Assembly: GCF_008831285.2 (NCBI RefSeq)
Contig: NW_022205265.1
Coordinates: 1-64,000 of the forward strand
DNA: 64,000 bases
Source of the DNA: Nymphaea colorata
Lineage: Eukaryota; Streptophyta; Magnoliopsida; Nymphaeales; Nymphaeaceae
Reading direction: 5' to 3'
Shown here: piece after piece, positions 33,396-44,854 of the stretch
Numbering within the stretch: the first letter of the stretch is position 1
How the letters are laid out: each line of letters begins with the position of its first letter
The notes under the pieces: generated by a model
Database searches by the model: none
What the model was told of the DNA's origin: nothing
What the model saw: the letters and a program-made list of their open reading frames with translations, nothing else
Made by a program: the position numbers and the translations under genes

Positions 33396-34068
33396 ATGGT
33401 TACCCTCCAAATTTTAAAGGTGGAAAACAGTCGCAAGACAAGGGGACTATTATCAACGCCTCTGTTGGAGAGAAAACTGATTCCACTGCCTTAATCTCTA
33501 CCATGCATGGCAAATAGTCCAACAAGGACATTGCTCCAACTGTAACTCAACATGAATATATTCAATTAAAACAACTCCTCAAAAATCGATCTGTAACCCA
33601 AATAAACTTTGCAGGTATGTCATCCTTCAAACTTGACACCTGGGTAATAGATATTGGTGCTAGTCACCACATATCATGCTGCCTTCAATCATTGCTAGAT
33701 GATACAAAATTAGCTGTTTCATTTTCTATTAGAGTTTCTGACAACAGAACGGTTTATGCTACACATGTCCGTAAAGTTGTTTTGTCAGCTTCCATTTTTC
33801 TTGAAAACGTGTATTATCTTCCAATTTTGTTTACACCATGCTATATGTGAGCATATTTATTCAGCAAACCAAATGTCATTTGATTTTCCCGACTATTGGG
33901 TGCTTTGTGCAGGACCCGATCTCCATGACGAGGACTGAGCAGGGTGATTCATCAGGCAGACTCTTCATTTTCCACTGTGGCTTGTTTACGAAACCCACTC
34001 AATTAGATTTTGATGTTCGGCATCTGAGACTTGGGCACCCATCTCGCTCAAAGAATCAAATGCTCTGA
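33396..34068 (+). pseudogene. Protease and pre-integrase region of copia element 2
   Basis: WVIDIGASHHISC at about 33640-33680 is the copia aspartic protease active site, with the catalytic Ser/Thr-Gly preceded by Ile instead of Ser (DIGA for DSGA). The flap and C-terminal strands follow. After a frame change near 33850, RHLRLGHPSRSK at about 34020-34055 is the GAG-pre-integrase histidine segment. Confidence 0.8.
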
Positions 34069-35085
34069 AAGCATGACTGTCATTAAGTTGTCAAATACCG
34101 TGTTGCTAAACAATCTACAGTGACATTCAAATTAAGTGAATATTCTTTTGCTAAACCTTTTGATTTGCTACATTGTGATGTTTGGGAACCATACCCCCAA
34201 GCATCACATACTCGAACACATTACTTTTTGTCTATTATGGATGATTTTTCTAGAGCCATGTGGTTTTACCTAATGAAGTATAAAATTGAAATAGGTGATT
34301 TACTTAAACATTCCATTAACATGAGTGAGCAACAATTCAAAATAGATGTGTTAAAATCATGATAGATAGTGGAACCAAGTTCTTCTCAAATGACATAATT
34401 TTTTTTTCCGTGATAGAGACATCCTACATCAACATTCATGCCCCTACATGCCTCAACAAAACGGCGTGGCTTAGAGAAAGCATCGGTACATCTTGAATGT
34501 GGCGCGTGGTCTCAAGTTTCAGTTAGGCCTACCCTTAAAATGTTGGGACCTACGTGTATTAACGGCCACATATTTAATAAATAGGACCCCATAAAAAAAA
34601 AATTGACAATCAAACTCGCTTTGAAAAATTATTTAAAAGAAAACCAACTTACAAGCATCAATGTGTGTTTGGTTGCTTGTATTTTGCTTCCTACCTCAAA
34701 CCACATGGAAAATTTGATTGCAGGGCTCAACGAGGTGTGTTCATTGGGTATCCTACTGAACAAAAAGGCTACAAACTACTTGATTTGGAAACAAAAAAAA
34801 TAGTTAGTAGGGAGGTCTTCAATGAAACAGAATTTCCCATCAAACTCACAAAGGATCAAAGCAAAGTCTCATATTTTCCAGTTATTCATTTCATATTTGA
34901 TGACAATCATATACTTGAGAACAGAAATTCAAGTGAGCATGGCCTTTGTTCTCGTCAACTGACTGAAAGGCAAGATGAGGACATGATTACTGATTGCACA
35001 AACATTGAACAACCACCCGAAATTGTTTCAGAATCAAGTGGTGAGGCTGAAACAAATCAGATTCTATATCTACGTCATCTTCACT
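34069..35085 (+). pseudogene. Integrase and linker of copia element 2, truncated
   Basis: LLHCDVWEPYP and IMDDFSRAMW at about 34165-34265 are the early integrase core with a catalytic Asp. An internal loss and frameshifts follow. FGCLYFASYLKPHGKFDC at 34668-34725 and GVFIGYPTEQKGYKLLD belong to the integrase C-terminal region. The frame continues into the Glu-rich linker before RT and is then lost. RT, RNase H and 3' LTR are absent. Confidence 0.8.
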
Positions 35086-35232
35086 CGAACATGCGAAATC
35101 CTTCTTCGTTCTTATTGCTCGGTCACTCTTCGCGTTCATTCTTCTCCTACTTTGTCAGCTTTAGTTGTTTCTCTTTTTCGGTTCTCATTTTTCATTAGAT
35201 CTTGTTATTCATGTTTTTGTTATTACATCATT
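35086..35232. other. Spacer between truncated copia element 2 and SD-B copy 2
   Basis: No gene is seen. The stretch is T-rich on the plus strand and does not match element 3 at the equivalent place. Confidence 0.4.
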
Positions 35233-35659
35233 AGAAGGAAAGAAACATGGGCGGCAAGTGTGATATAGCTCACATCTTTGAAGGTGTGCTTCATGCAAAT
35301 AACGTCATATGTCCGCAACGCTGTTTCTCATACCTATATATATATTATGGCCCAAGTGAAAGGTAGGGGGTCATGAATATGTGTCAATCCCTTCGTCCTG
35401 AACCTTGGAGGCAAAGGAAGGAAGAAGCCGTGGCTGCCTGCACCTCTAAGGCCTCGTTACTGAGGCGGCCAGCTTCTTTTAGTTGTTTCTTCGTCTTATG
35501 GTCTGAAGGCAGGGGCAGAGGCAGAGGCAGGTGTAGGACTGTTTCATGCATATTTATATTTATGGAATAATTACATAGTGTTTTGTTTGGTTCAAAATTC
35601 AAAGCATTACTGCCCTTCAGTGAAGGAAGTTTTGGAAATTAAAGAAAAAAGTTCTTACA

Positions 35660-36257
35660 ACCCAACAGTTTTGCAAATCCTAACAAAAGGCATTCACAAT
35701 GGTAGACGCAGCGATGGCTTTGCTAAACAGTGATGAGGAAGAAGAGGAAACATCTTCTCAGTTCATATGTATGTGTACATCTCCTGAGTTTCATTTTCTG
35801 TTGTTCCCTAGCAGAAGAATTCTTTGGGCGTGCCAATTCGACTGCTCACCAGCAATTACCGGCTTTTCATAAAAGATAATATGACAGCATCTTCTTGGAC
35901 CTATCCATGGAGGTGGAGGTAAATCTATGGAGAAGCTTCGTCATCATCAAAGAGGGGCCAGCAAAGTAAAATTTTCATCATTTAACTTCTCACACAAGCT
36001 TTCCTTTTCTTCTCTTTTGGTAATTCAATAAGAGGTTGAAACCTCACACCCTTTCCCCCATCCCTGTTCAAGGCTGTCGAATGGTTCTTTTCTTCCCTTT
36101 AAAATGAGTAGTTTTTCATCGATTCTTCACCACAAAATGATGACATTCATCGTTAGGGTAGCCATTCTTTTTCTTTCAATTAATTAAATATGAAAGAAGG
36201 GCAAGAATGGAGCACAAAACGCTAAGGTAACTGAACCAAATTACTCAAAATGTCAAC
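35660..36257. other. Segment present only in SD-B copy 2
   Basis: It begins and ends at short words shared with copy 1 (ACAACC at the left, TCAACC at the right). This looks more like a microhomology-mediated deletion in copy 1 than an insertion with target duplication. It includes a 57-codon open frame (35699-35872). Confidence 0.65.
35699..35872 (+). CDS. Small open frame with an acidic stretch, function unknown
   Basis: An ATG opens 57 codons starting MVDAAMALLNSDEEEEE, followed by Cys- and Phe-containing sequence and a TAA. The acidic run resembles an N-terminal exon of a host protein, but I do not recognise a family. No promoter or splice site is convincing. It may be a captured exon or chance. 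Confidence 0.15.
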   Translation: MVDAAMALLNSDEEEEETSSQFICMCTSPEFHFLLFPSRRILWACQFDCSPAITGFS

Positions 36258-37029
36258 CAATAATTGTATTGGGCATGGTTATGTCATTCATGAAAGAAAA
36301 GTTAGCCAGTGCAGTCACAGTCTTCCAAATGAAATAGAAATGTATATTGCTTCCTTCTAATTAATGCTTTATTTTTTTTAGTATCGTTGTTGCCATTTTT
36401 TGTAGCTAATTCTCTCCTTTCTTTCAGTCCAGTTGTATAAACAACCACAGAATCACAGTCTTTCAATTGTTAAAGGTTGTTAATGTCATGTTGTATTTTG
36501 GTTCTAAAATGTTTGTTCTTGCTTGTTTGGTAATTACTTTGTTTAGAAGAGTACTATAATCTATTAAAGAAAACAACTGATAAGAAAATTATCTTTCCCT
36601 AATTCATTGTAATTAAAAATATATGAATCCATACTGCCTATATGTGAGTAGAGAGAGAAATAAGGTTTGATGATGTATATATTGAATTAAATCGGACCAT
36701 AATACCTAGTCTAGGCCTGCCCGACCTGCCCATTTTTTTCTTTTTTTTTACCTGGCCGGCCCTTAGGTTTGATAGCGGAATAAACTCTACAATATACATT
36801 GATTTTCTTTTGGCATATGCAAACGATTCACATCGAAGCCACCCTACTAATTTTTAAAATGCAATGTTCTCAGGGAGAGAGAGAGAGAGAGAGTGAGAGA
36901 GAGAGAGAGAAAGAAATAAAAATTAACATAACATTAACATAAGTCCAACAAAAAGTTGAATTTGAAAAAGTGATTACATCTTAAGATTAGCTAGCTCTTA
37001 ATTCCTGTAAGAAGTTGGAGGTATCACCA

Positions 37030-37560
37030 TTTCCCCATAGGTTACTGGAAATTAACCAGACATCATACAAAATAGAGGATGTCATGCACTGAACTAAGAC
37101 AGTCTCATTCCTATAAATAATATCATTTCTGGAGTTCCAAATGCCCCATACGTAAACAGTCATTCTCTAAATGGTACGCCATTTCTTTTTGTTTCTCACT
37201 CTAACTGGTCCATGGATCAAGGTTTTGAATTGTAGATATCTTTGTGACTTCAATATGAGGCTAGACCAGGTAAGCGCATAAAGATCTTGAGACACTCGAC
37301 AAAACCACATCAGGTGAGTGGTAGACCTCAGCACAATAACATAAAGGACACTTGCTCCCAAGGTGAAAACCAGATCTTGTGAGGTTATTTTGAGTCTTAA
37401 TGTGGTCCAATAGAATAAATCATGCAAGAATTTGGATCGTCGAGTAGGACCCCCAGCCCAAAGGAGGTAATGAGGAAACCAGTTCACACCAGTTGGTTGA
37501 AGCAAGCTATATGCATGACCTATATAGAAACACCCTTCGCCATCTTGTGCCCATGAAAAA
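37030..37560 (-). pseudogene. LINE zf-RVT (C-terminal) fragment, copy in SD-B 2
   Basis: The frame 37505-37167 reads into LLQPTGVNWFPHYLLWAGG and ends with THLMWFCRVSQDLYAL and a Lys/Arg-rich tail. This is the zinc-finger-like zf-RVT region found after the RT of plant LINEs. It is longer than the equivalent frame in copy 1 but still lacks the RT and endonuclease. It was duplicated as part of the block. Confidence 0.65.
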
Positions 37561-39084
37561 AAGTGCTCTATGAAATAAATCCGTCTTTGAAGGGCGAGAG
37601 GGGGAGAGAGTCAAGTCTTTCCAAAAATAAACCTATATCTGAAAGTATGACTATAATTATACCTGCATTCACATCAAAGCCACCCTGACTTTTTTTGTCA
37701 CGACCCAATTTTTGACACCAAAAATTTTCTTTCATTTCTATAATAGCGGAAGCAATATTGAGTCATGACCAGAACATAAGACATTGTTTTATTTCAATAA
37801 TAAAATACTTGGACCCAAACAAAAATAACCACAAATCCCCAAAACCGATGCAGTGTCCAGAATGCCAATGACCGTCCATCACAAGACTGAGGTCGTCGCT
37901 CCAAAGCCAAAATCTATCAATGACTACCTGTAGATAGAAAGAAGGGTCAGAATTCCTCTGAGTATGAGAAAATCCAGCCATGAATGAAACATGGCCCAAA
38001 ATAATGTTTAGTTTCGTAAAACAATTCCAAAAAGACCTTATGAACTACAACCATAGGTTTTCTGAAACTTAACACATATCACATCACCAAAGACAGAACG
38101 AGGTGTGCACAACCTCCAAAATTTCGTAGGCTTCCAACCGTGGTCCTCTGACAATGTCAAGGTCATCGTGCCGAGCAACAGAAATCCCCGTGGGCACTCA
38201 CGGGCAGAACATAACATCTCTTCACCAGGCGATCCAACGGATCGAGGGTACCTGAAGTGAAGCCTCCTGAGATATCCCAGATCGCCGCTGCAGCAGCATG
38301 GCCCCTCTAGGAACCCGGTTTGAGGGACCAGGAGATGTCTCTCTCCCAAAACAGCAGCAGTACCCCGGGCCCTTGTGCCGCCCAATACCCTGTGGGCCCT
38401 CCAGTACAGCCAGAGGAGCGTGCGTCAACAGTGAGCTCTGACGCACCACTACCTCCCGGGACGAAACCGATCACTGGGCAAAACAGAAAGCTCGCACTTG
38501 CATAAACCATTGCACAAAGTCCACGTTTCGCCTTCGAATTTCAAAAGTGAGGGTTTACCAATGCTAGACATCGTCTAGTACCTCTCACAGAAACCGCCCG
38601 CCCTCAGGCTCGGTTTCCCAAACAGAATAATTCAGCTATTTTAAATCTTAATTTAATAGCAATAGAGCAAAACTCATTGCATCTAGAAACATCGATTAAC
38701 AATATCATAATCTTTTTTTGAAACAATAAAATTTATATTTAAATTCTCCAAAGCATGGCTTTCCTCCTCTAATGGTTCCAAAGTTACTTTCAGAACTATA
38801 TTTCTGAAATTTTAAACACCACAACGAGCATCAAAAAGTAATAAAACATATCATTTCGTTTTTAATTTGTAACAACCCTCTTTTGGAAATTTCAAGAATC
38901 CGGAGGGTACCAAATCGCAACTTCATATTAAAATCTGGTTCTTATTGAAAATCACTTTCGCAAGCCTCTTTTTGAAGAGGTTTTTTTAGCAAAAATGATG
39001 CGGCATGAACATTTACAAATTTTAACAGCTTATCCATAAATTATTGCTAATTAGTGGACCCGTTTTGAAATTTTTCCAACTTAA

Positions 39085-39090
39085 TATAAA
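39085..39090 (+). promoter_or_regulatory. TATA box of the solo LTR
   Basis: TATAAA is followed about 30 bases later by a pyrimidine-rich tract, the usual arrangement of U3/R in plant LTRs. Confidence 0.45.
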
Positions 39091-39561
39091 AACTGCCGAC
39101 TCTTTTTTTTCTCTCATTTCACGCCTCGTTTTCTCTCTCATACGAGCTGCTCCTCCGTCTTCTTCTCGCTCGACCAGCGGTGGGGATTCCACCGTTTCCA
39201 GCGACCCAACACCGGCACGAGGGAGATCTCCCCGTCTCGCGCCAGATCCAGCGTTAGGCTTCCTGCTGCGGCTCCATCGACCGTCCGACGCTCTCATTCG
39301 CCGCCGCCTCATCCTCTCCTCTCGTTCTTCCAGCGGATCCACAGTGTGGAAACCAGCCTCCCCAAAAACCGGTGCTTCAATGGCGTCTTCCTCAGTCTTC
39401 ACCTTCGCTGCGACGGGGATGAACTGACAATCATAGAGAAACGACGGGAGGACGCCTGCAACTTCAATGTCGTCGTCCTTGTTTTCCCCAACTTGCCTCT
39501 GCTACCACCATGAAGAGGCAACCCCCTTTTTTTGTTCTTTTCAGTCGGTCGAGTGCTCTTC

Positions 39562-39567
39562 AATAAA
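39562..39567 (+). terminator. Poly(A) signal candidate in the solo LTR
   Basis: AATAAA lies about 480 bases after the TATA box on the same strand. Confidence 0.35.
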
Positions 39568-41580
39568 ACCTACTGTATTTCCCTCAATATGAGGTGTTGA
39601 TTCTACACTTGCACGACAAGCAGGGCAGGCCTTGCCCTCTGTCGATGTCGTTCAGGGCTGCCCTCTCCTTTTTATTTTGCAATTGTGTTATTACGTTTTA
39701 TCCCTGTATAACTATGTTTATCTCTCCGTTTTTCTTCTGTAGTTGGTTTGAGAGACATGCTCTGTTTTTGGGTTGATTGTAGTTCTGGTTTCTCACGGAT
39801 GAAAGCACATAGAGGTTTCAAAGTTCAACCGATACCAACATGCCTTACACCTAGCATGCTTTGTTTCTTGAAAATCACAAGGAACTACAGGCATAAGCAT
39901 ACATAGACGTACATGTATATGTATCTACAAAATCAAAAGAAAGTACATGGCTTCATGCTATTCATCACTGAATATTCTCATACCTCTGAAAATCTTGGCA
40001 GCAACTTCTGCTTCTGGTTCCTTTCCAGCAGCCACGAACTTCAGTCTCAATCTCTCTCAATCTCTCTGTTGTTGGACGTGCCCTTCTAATGCTAAGTAAA
40101 ACGATGATTTCCCCTTTGCAGTTACATCATTATCCTTATCTTTTCCCAAAAACATCTCATTTATGATAAACTTGACAGTTGAGATGTTCATTATAAATCA
40201 TTTGATCTTCCATTTGATAATTCATCCTCAAATTAACGTTCCAAATGTTTAAGGAAACTTAATAAAAATCGTGGGTCTTACATTTTTAGTGGTTCTTCAT
40301 GCATTTTTTATTGGTTGTTCACTGAACACATCTGCGTACCATTTTATATATTTTTTTCGACATCTGTTAACCATTCAATAGTATGACTATAAACTATCTC
40401 TGATTATTCTAATAAAAGAGTATTTTGATAATTTCCAACCCTTGGCATGGTATCTTCTGTTAGGACTTAACATATGATGCGTTCTGAAAGTGATCAAACG
40501 TTTGTAATTTAATTTTAATTGTTTAGTTGTCTCGGCAACGCACATGCATTTAATTAGTCAGGTTTTAGAAATAATTGCTCAAAGCACTGGTTTCGATCAG
40601 ATGGTTTTGTATATCTATTGGTTAAACTTTTTTTTTGTCCCATGGCATATTCCATCCGTCGACTTTTCTCCCACATACCAAGTCAAAAAACTTTAACATA
40701 TAATTTTTTTTGTGTTTGGATCGTTTTCCAAGAGTGTCCTGTTGATTTCCTCCCTCAAAGGATTAATATTTCCTATTCACAAGAACGCATTCTTAAGTTG
40801 TTTGGGTGGCAAAACTCATTTTTTGAGGTAAAAACTGATTCGTCCTTCTAAGACACTGTTTCGTAAGAGTTTGGATGATGAGAAATGCAAGTTTTACAAA
40901 AAATTAATTTTTGGAAGAAAATATTTTACCAAAATTAATTAAAAACAAAAAACTGTTTTGATTCTATATCCAAACATACAAATCTGTTTTGCAAAACTAA
41001 TTAAAAAATAATTTTTAAAAAACTATTTTTCGTTAAATGTTTTTTTGTAGTGTGCCATTAAAACACTAGCACATCTGAGACTGAACGTACTGAAATATTT
41101 CTGCAATCTTTCACAAAATTATACAAAGTGGCTCGATTCTTGGTCAAATAGTAATTCACCAGTCAACTCTTAAAGATCAAGAAACGTGCACTCAACTTTT
41201 TGGATAAATCTCAACGAGTTGCTTCGGCATGGAAGTCACTAAAATTATAAGGAATAATTTAAACAGTTGCCCTTTTATTGAAAATTATCCATTTTATTTT
41301 TCTCTTCCTTTGTAGATAATTTAGATTGAGATGAGTAATTTTGTAAATAATCCCTTTATTTTAATGTCTGATGCCCCTGCAGCTTCTTAAACCCATTAAT
41401 ACGTAACTCGCTGATTTTCCATTGGCCCGTTCAGTGCCACAGCAAATTCAATAGTTGGGAGACAATACACTTGGAGTCCAGGCTTTACCTTTTCCTCTTT
41501 AAGAATTAGGACTTTCTCCAACACTTCAGCGCTCTACCTTGTCAATTAGAGTGTAATATTTTGCAGCTTTAGTAGTTTTC

Positions 41581-41790
41581 ATGGAAATCAGACTGAAGAA
41601 CACTTTCGAGGACTCGCCAGCCCGATCAGTGAGTCTTGAAGGGTCAGTTCAGCTGCACAGCCTCACTTTGGTGAGCGGGGAGGTTAGTGTAACAGAGAAC
41701 CTGAGATCGGATGCAAACAATCAGTCGAAGAAGCGGAGCATAGACCCGGTGGGTCACTCTAAGGGCAACCTTTTGGGAACAGCTGCTTAA
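41581..41790 (+). pseudogene. Open frame at the right end of SD-B copy 2, unidentified
   Basis: An ATG opens 69 codons starting MEIRLKNTFEDSPARSVSLE and ending with a GNLLGTAA-like tail and TAA. SD-B copy 1 has the homologous start at about 31072, but one base is missing around 31170, which closes the frame. It is Ser- and charge-rich without a motif I can name. It could be the last exon of a captured host gene. Confidence 0.2.
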
Positions 41791-42074
41791 GCCGTTAAGT
41801 GTAGGTGCTTTCTAGAGGTTGCAGATAGTTCTTCCTATTTGACCCTAAATTGATCGATCTAGCCAGGTTCAAACAAGCTCTACCAGGCCTTCGAGGACCG
41901 AGGCCACGCATGTGGCAAAAATATGGGAACGACTTGTGACTAGGGGTGAAAGGCCAAACAGGACCGGATATAGCTCGTTTTCCTTGAAATTTATTCCAAA
42001 AGGAATCTCGGTGCATCGCAAAAGACCCGATCAATAAATAGATTAATATTATATGTCTGAAAGAGAAGTCCACT
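41744..42074. other. Spacer between SD-B copy 2 and a MITE
   Basis: No gene is seen. The short open frames on both strands have no recognisable product. Confidence 0.4.
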
Positions 42075-42463
42075 TATGGCTGCACAACAAGTTGAGCCAG
42101 CTCGAGCTCGACTCGATCGAACTCACTCGTTGAAGCTCAACTTGAACGTGACTTGTTTATTAACGAGCTGAGCTTGAGTTCAAATGTATGCTTGAAATGT
42201 TAAACGAGTTGAGTTCGAGTTGTAAGAACTCAACTCGACTCGACTATACAATAAATATTGAATTATAACGACAAAAAATCTAAACGAGTAAAATGGTTAA
42301 CATAAATGAGTTCAGTGAGTCGAGTTTGAGCCCAATGTTGTATCATCGAGTCAAGCTTGAGCTTGTTCTAGAGCTTGAGTCGAGTTTGACCTCGAGTTTT
42401 CTGAGTGAAGTCGACTCGAGCTGACCCAACTAGAGCTCGACTTGACTCGTGCATGCAGCCCTG
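42075..42463. mobile_element. hAT-like MITE, 389 bp, GAGCTCGA-rich
   Basis: The ends TATGGCTGCA and TGCAGCCCTG form a 10 bp terminal inverted repeat with two mismatches. Flanking 8-mers AGTCCACT and TGTCCACC share GTCCAC, as expected from an 8 bp target duplication that has mutated. The interior is full of GAGCTCGA/TCGAGTTGAG words on both strands and can fold on itself. No transposase is encoded. Confidence 0.65.
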
Positions 42464-44189
42464 TGTCCACCAGATATTACAAAGAACGAAACCCTATTTT
42501 TAGGTCTTGGTATGAAACCAAGCCCTGGTCTGCTGAAGCCAATTCGAGCTATAAACGAACAAAAAGGAGAAAACTACAAAATCATTGGAATTTGGGAAAT
42601 AGTTGGCAAATACAGGGTGTCTAACTCATTAATTATATGTCGGTTGATATCAACTAATTTGAAAGTGAATTTTTTGTTGTTTTTTTTTTCTATTTGTAGA
42701 TAAAAGTTACATAGAAAATATAAATTAATCAAGATCAGAATATGCCTAACGACAGGTTGTGAACCAAACAGAAAAATATATACCATGTTTGAAAAATATA
42801 TACCATGTTTGAAAAATATATACCAAGTTTGAAAACCCAGAAAACCAGCTATGCTTCATGTCTATATTTGTTTCAACATGCGTGATGGTCGATCGAGCAG
42901 AAAATTTCATACGATCCTCCCCAATTTTTTGAAAAAATATGATAACAGATATTAAGAAAAATAACTTAGCAAATAGTATAACTAAAATGTTTTTGCTGTT
43001 TTTCGTAATTAAAAGAGAAACCAATTTTCTAAGACTTTAACTCACTAATATTTCATTTGTGTTTTTTGTAAAAAAATCAACGATATCTCTCCCCCTCTCT
43101 CTCGCTGCCCACCCCCCCCTCCAAAAAAAAAATAATAATAAATAAAATCCAATTATGGGCTGTTCATTCATTGGTGCACTGTTTGGGATGTCCACTGTAC
43201 ATGAGCATCCACAATCCCTGAAAATGTTGCTGTTGTCTTAAAGATATGCACAATGAGCTAGAATCAACAGATTAATTGGCACCATTTTGGGGATTTTGTT
43301 CAGACTTGTTAGCAACCGACACACACCATTTTTATTAATGACTTTTCAAAATATTTTTGTAAAAAACTTAATAGCTTCAATATTAATTAATTTTGAATAA
43401 TTTACTGTAGAAATTTAATATCATCCTATGTGTTAATTTCCAATCCAGGTACCAATTAACTAAGCTAAACATGCCAAATTGTTTCGTTCTGACAAAAAGG
43501 AATATATGCTTCCATATTTATTCAGAAATTAGTATATAGCTTTTATTGTTCCTTTAAGCACCAAATTAATTATATATCTTCAGGGAGTTCTAGACTTAAA
43601 TATTGCTCTTTTAATATTATGGCAACATATTAGGTTAAAACTAGCTAAGTGATTTACAGGTTCTTAGGTAACAGATTATGTGCTTTTCACAAGGATAAAC
43701 AATAGGAATATTTGCAATTATTTGTTGCATTAAGAATAAAATTCACATGAAATGGAGGCACTTTGGGCGTTACTCTCTTCCACTGTAAAACATGGGGAAA
43801 CAAATGGAGGCTCACGAAATGTCTTAATATATTTTAATATAATTACTAGGAGGAAGAACTTAATATAAAACATTGGGACTTGTTATATATGCACTGTTTT
43901 AATATATTTTAATATAATGTCTAGGAAGAAGAACTTAAATTAATTCACACATTATTGCACCGCAAACTACTCCATACATTAGATGGTCCAAGTAAATGAC
44001 ATGTCTATGATAAACCACAAAATAAGTAACCAACACATAGAGAGTTCAAAATTTTGAGACCCACTTTGTAAACTTAATTGATTTCCTCCATGCCTACCCA
44101 CTTAGTATTACCTTTTAGTACTGCTTCATCATTTGAACCATTCAGATCCACATTTTACAGGTAACTCAATCATTTTCTAGTGCACTATT
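42464..44189. other. AT-rich intergenic DNA without a recognised gene
   Basis: I see no gene. Short local repeats are present: a 20 bp unit three times at 42771 and an imperfect direct repeat of about 85 bp at 43823-43935 containing TTTTAATATATTTTAATATAA. Confidence 0.5.
42771..42830. repeat. Three tandem copies of a 20 bp unit
   Basis: GAAAAATATATACCATGTTT is repeated three times, with one base changed in the last copy. Confidence 0.95.
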
Positions 44190-44459
44190 CTCATTTAAAA
44201 CATCTCATATTTCATCCTTTAATTTTATTGATTTTTTCGAAGTCAATTAATTGCAAAACGTTGCATTCTTGGATACATGTTCTATATGAACACCACATTC
44301 TTGGATACATGTTACAACACAATCACACCTTCAACCTTCTAGAAACTTCCACATGTGTGACAAGGAACACCATGATTCAATTTTACAGTTTTACAATGGG
44401 CGTAAAGAAAACAGAGTTAATAACACGGCTTTAACAATTAGTTTTCATTTTTCATAACA
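44190..44459 (-). mobile_element. 3' LTR of copia element 3, rearranged at its far end
   Basis: On the minus strand the LTR starts TGTTATGAAAAATG at 44459, directly after the purine-rich tract AAGGAGGGG. It matches the related LTRs for about 150 bases, to the word GTGTTGTAACA near 44310. Beyond that a duplicated word (CATTCTTGGATACATGTT at 44262-44279 and 44296-44313) and unrelated sequence replace the expected end. Confidence 0.6.
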
Positions 44460-44499
44460 CCCCTCCTTCAAACTGGTGAATGAGGTCTCCAAAACCCAG

Positions 44500-44854
44500 T
44501 TTGAGCTTTTAAAATTTGACTTGATCTTTGACAAGGGACTTGGTGAATAGATCAGCCAGATGTAAGTACGATGGAACATAGCTTGTGACAATTGTTCCGT
44601 TTTTTAATTGCTCACGCACTAGATGGCAGTCGATCTCCCCATGCTTGGTGCTTTCATGTAAAATTGAGCTCACTGCCATTTGTAATGCTGATCTCATCAC
44701 AAAGAAGATGCACTGGTGAAGGAGGAGGCACTTGGAGGTCTTTTAGAAGACATCTTATCCATATCTCAGCAGTAGTTGCGCAATATTTTTATTTCGGCTG
44801 AGAAGTGAGATACTATGCTCAGTTTTTATGTTTTTCAGAAGATTAGACATTCTC
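44500..44854 (-). pseudogene. RNase H end of copia element 3
   Basis: ALQMAVSSILHESTKHGEID and HLADLFTKSLVKDQ at 44700-44509 are the late RNase H motifs of copia. The first half of the domain is mostly lost or shifted around 44700-44850. Confidence 0.75.

Larger units (their letters stand above)
37696..40282 (+). mobile_element. Solo LTR of 2587 bp (Ty3-type probable) with 5 bp target duplication
   Basis: The insert begins TGTCACGACCCAATTTTT and ends AAAAATCGTGGGTCTTACA, so it has TG...CA ends in an extended imperfect inverted repeat. It is flanked by TTTTT on both sides. SD-B copy 1 shows the uninterrupted site (near 29625-29632). Internally it has a TATA box at 39085, a pyrimidine-rich leader and an AATAAA at 39562. 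No gag or pol is present. The length and TGTCACGACCC start fit large LTRs of Ty3/gypsy elements. Orientation is inferred from TATA and AATAAA on the plus strand. Confidence 0.75.
35233..41743. repeat. Duplicated block SD-B, copy 2
   Basis: It is homologous to 27721-31231 in the same orientation, about 4 kb to the right of the end of copy 1. It holds a ~600 bp segment absent from copy 1 and a 2587 bp solo LTR. The possible exon of copy 1 is present from 35430 but begins with GTG. Confidence 0.9.

Noticed and set aside
38038-39427. Several overlapping frames of 60-127 codons on both strands (Arg/Ser/Pro-rich)
   Set aside because: They lie in the GC-richer part of the solo LTR, overlap each other on both strands and match no family.
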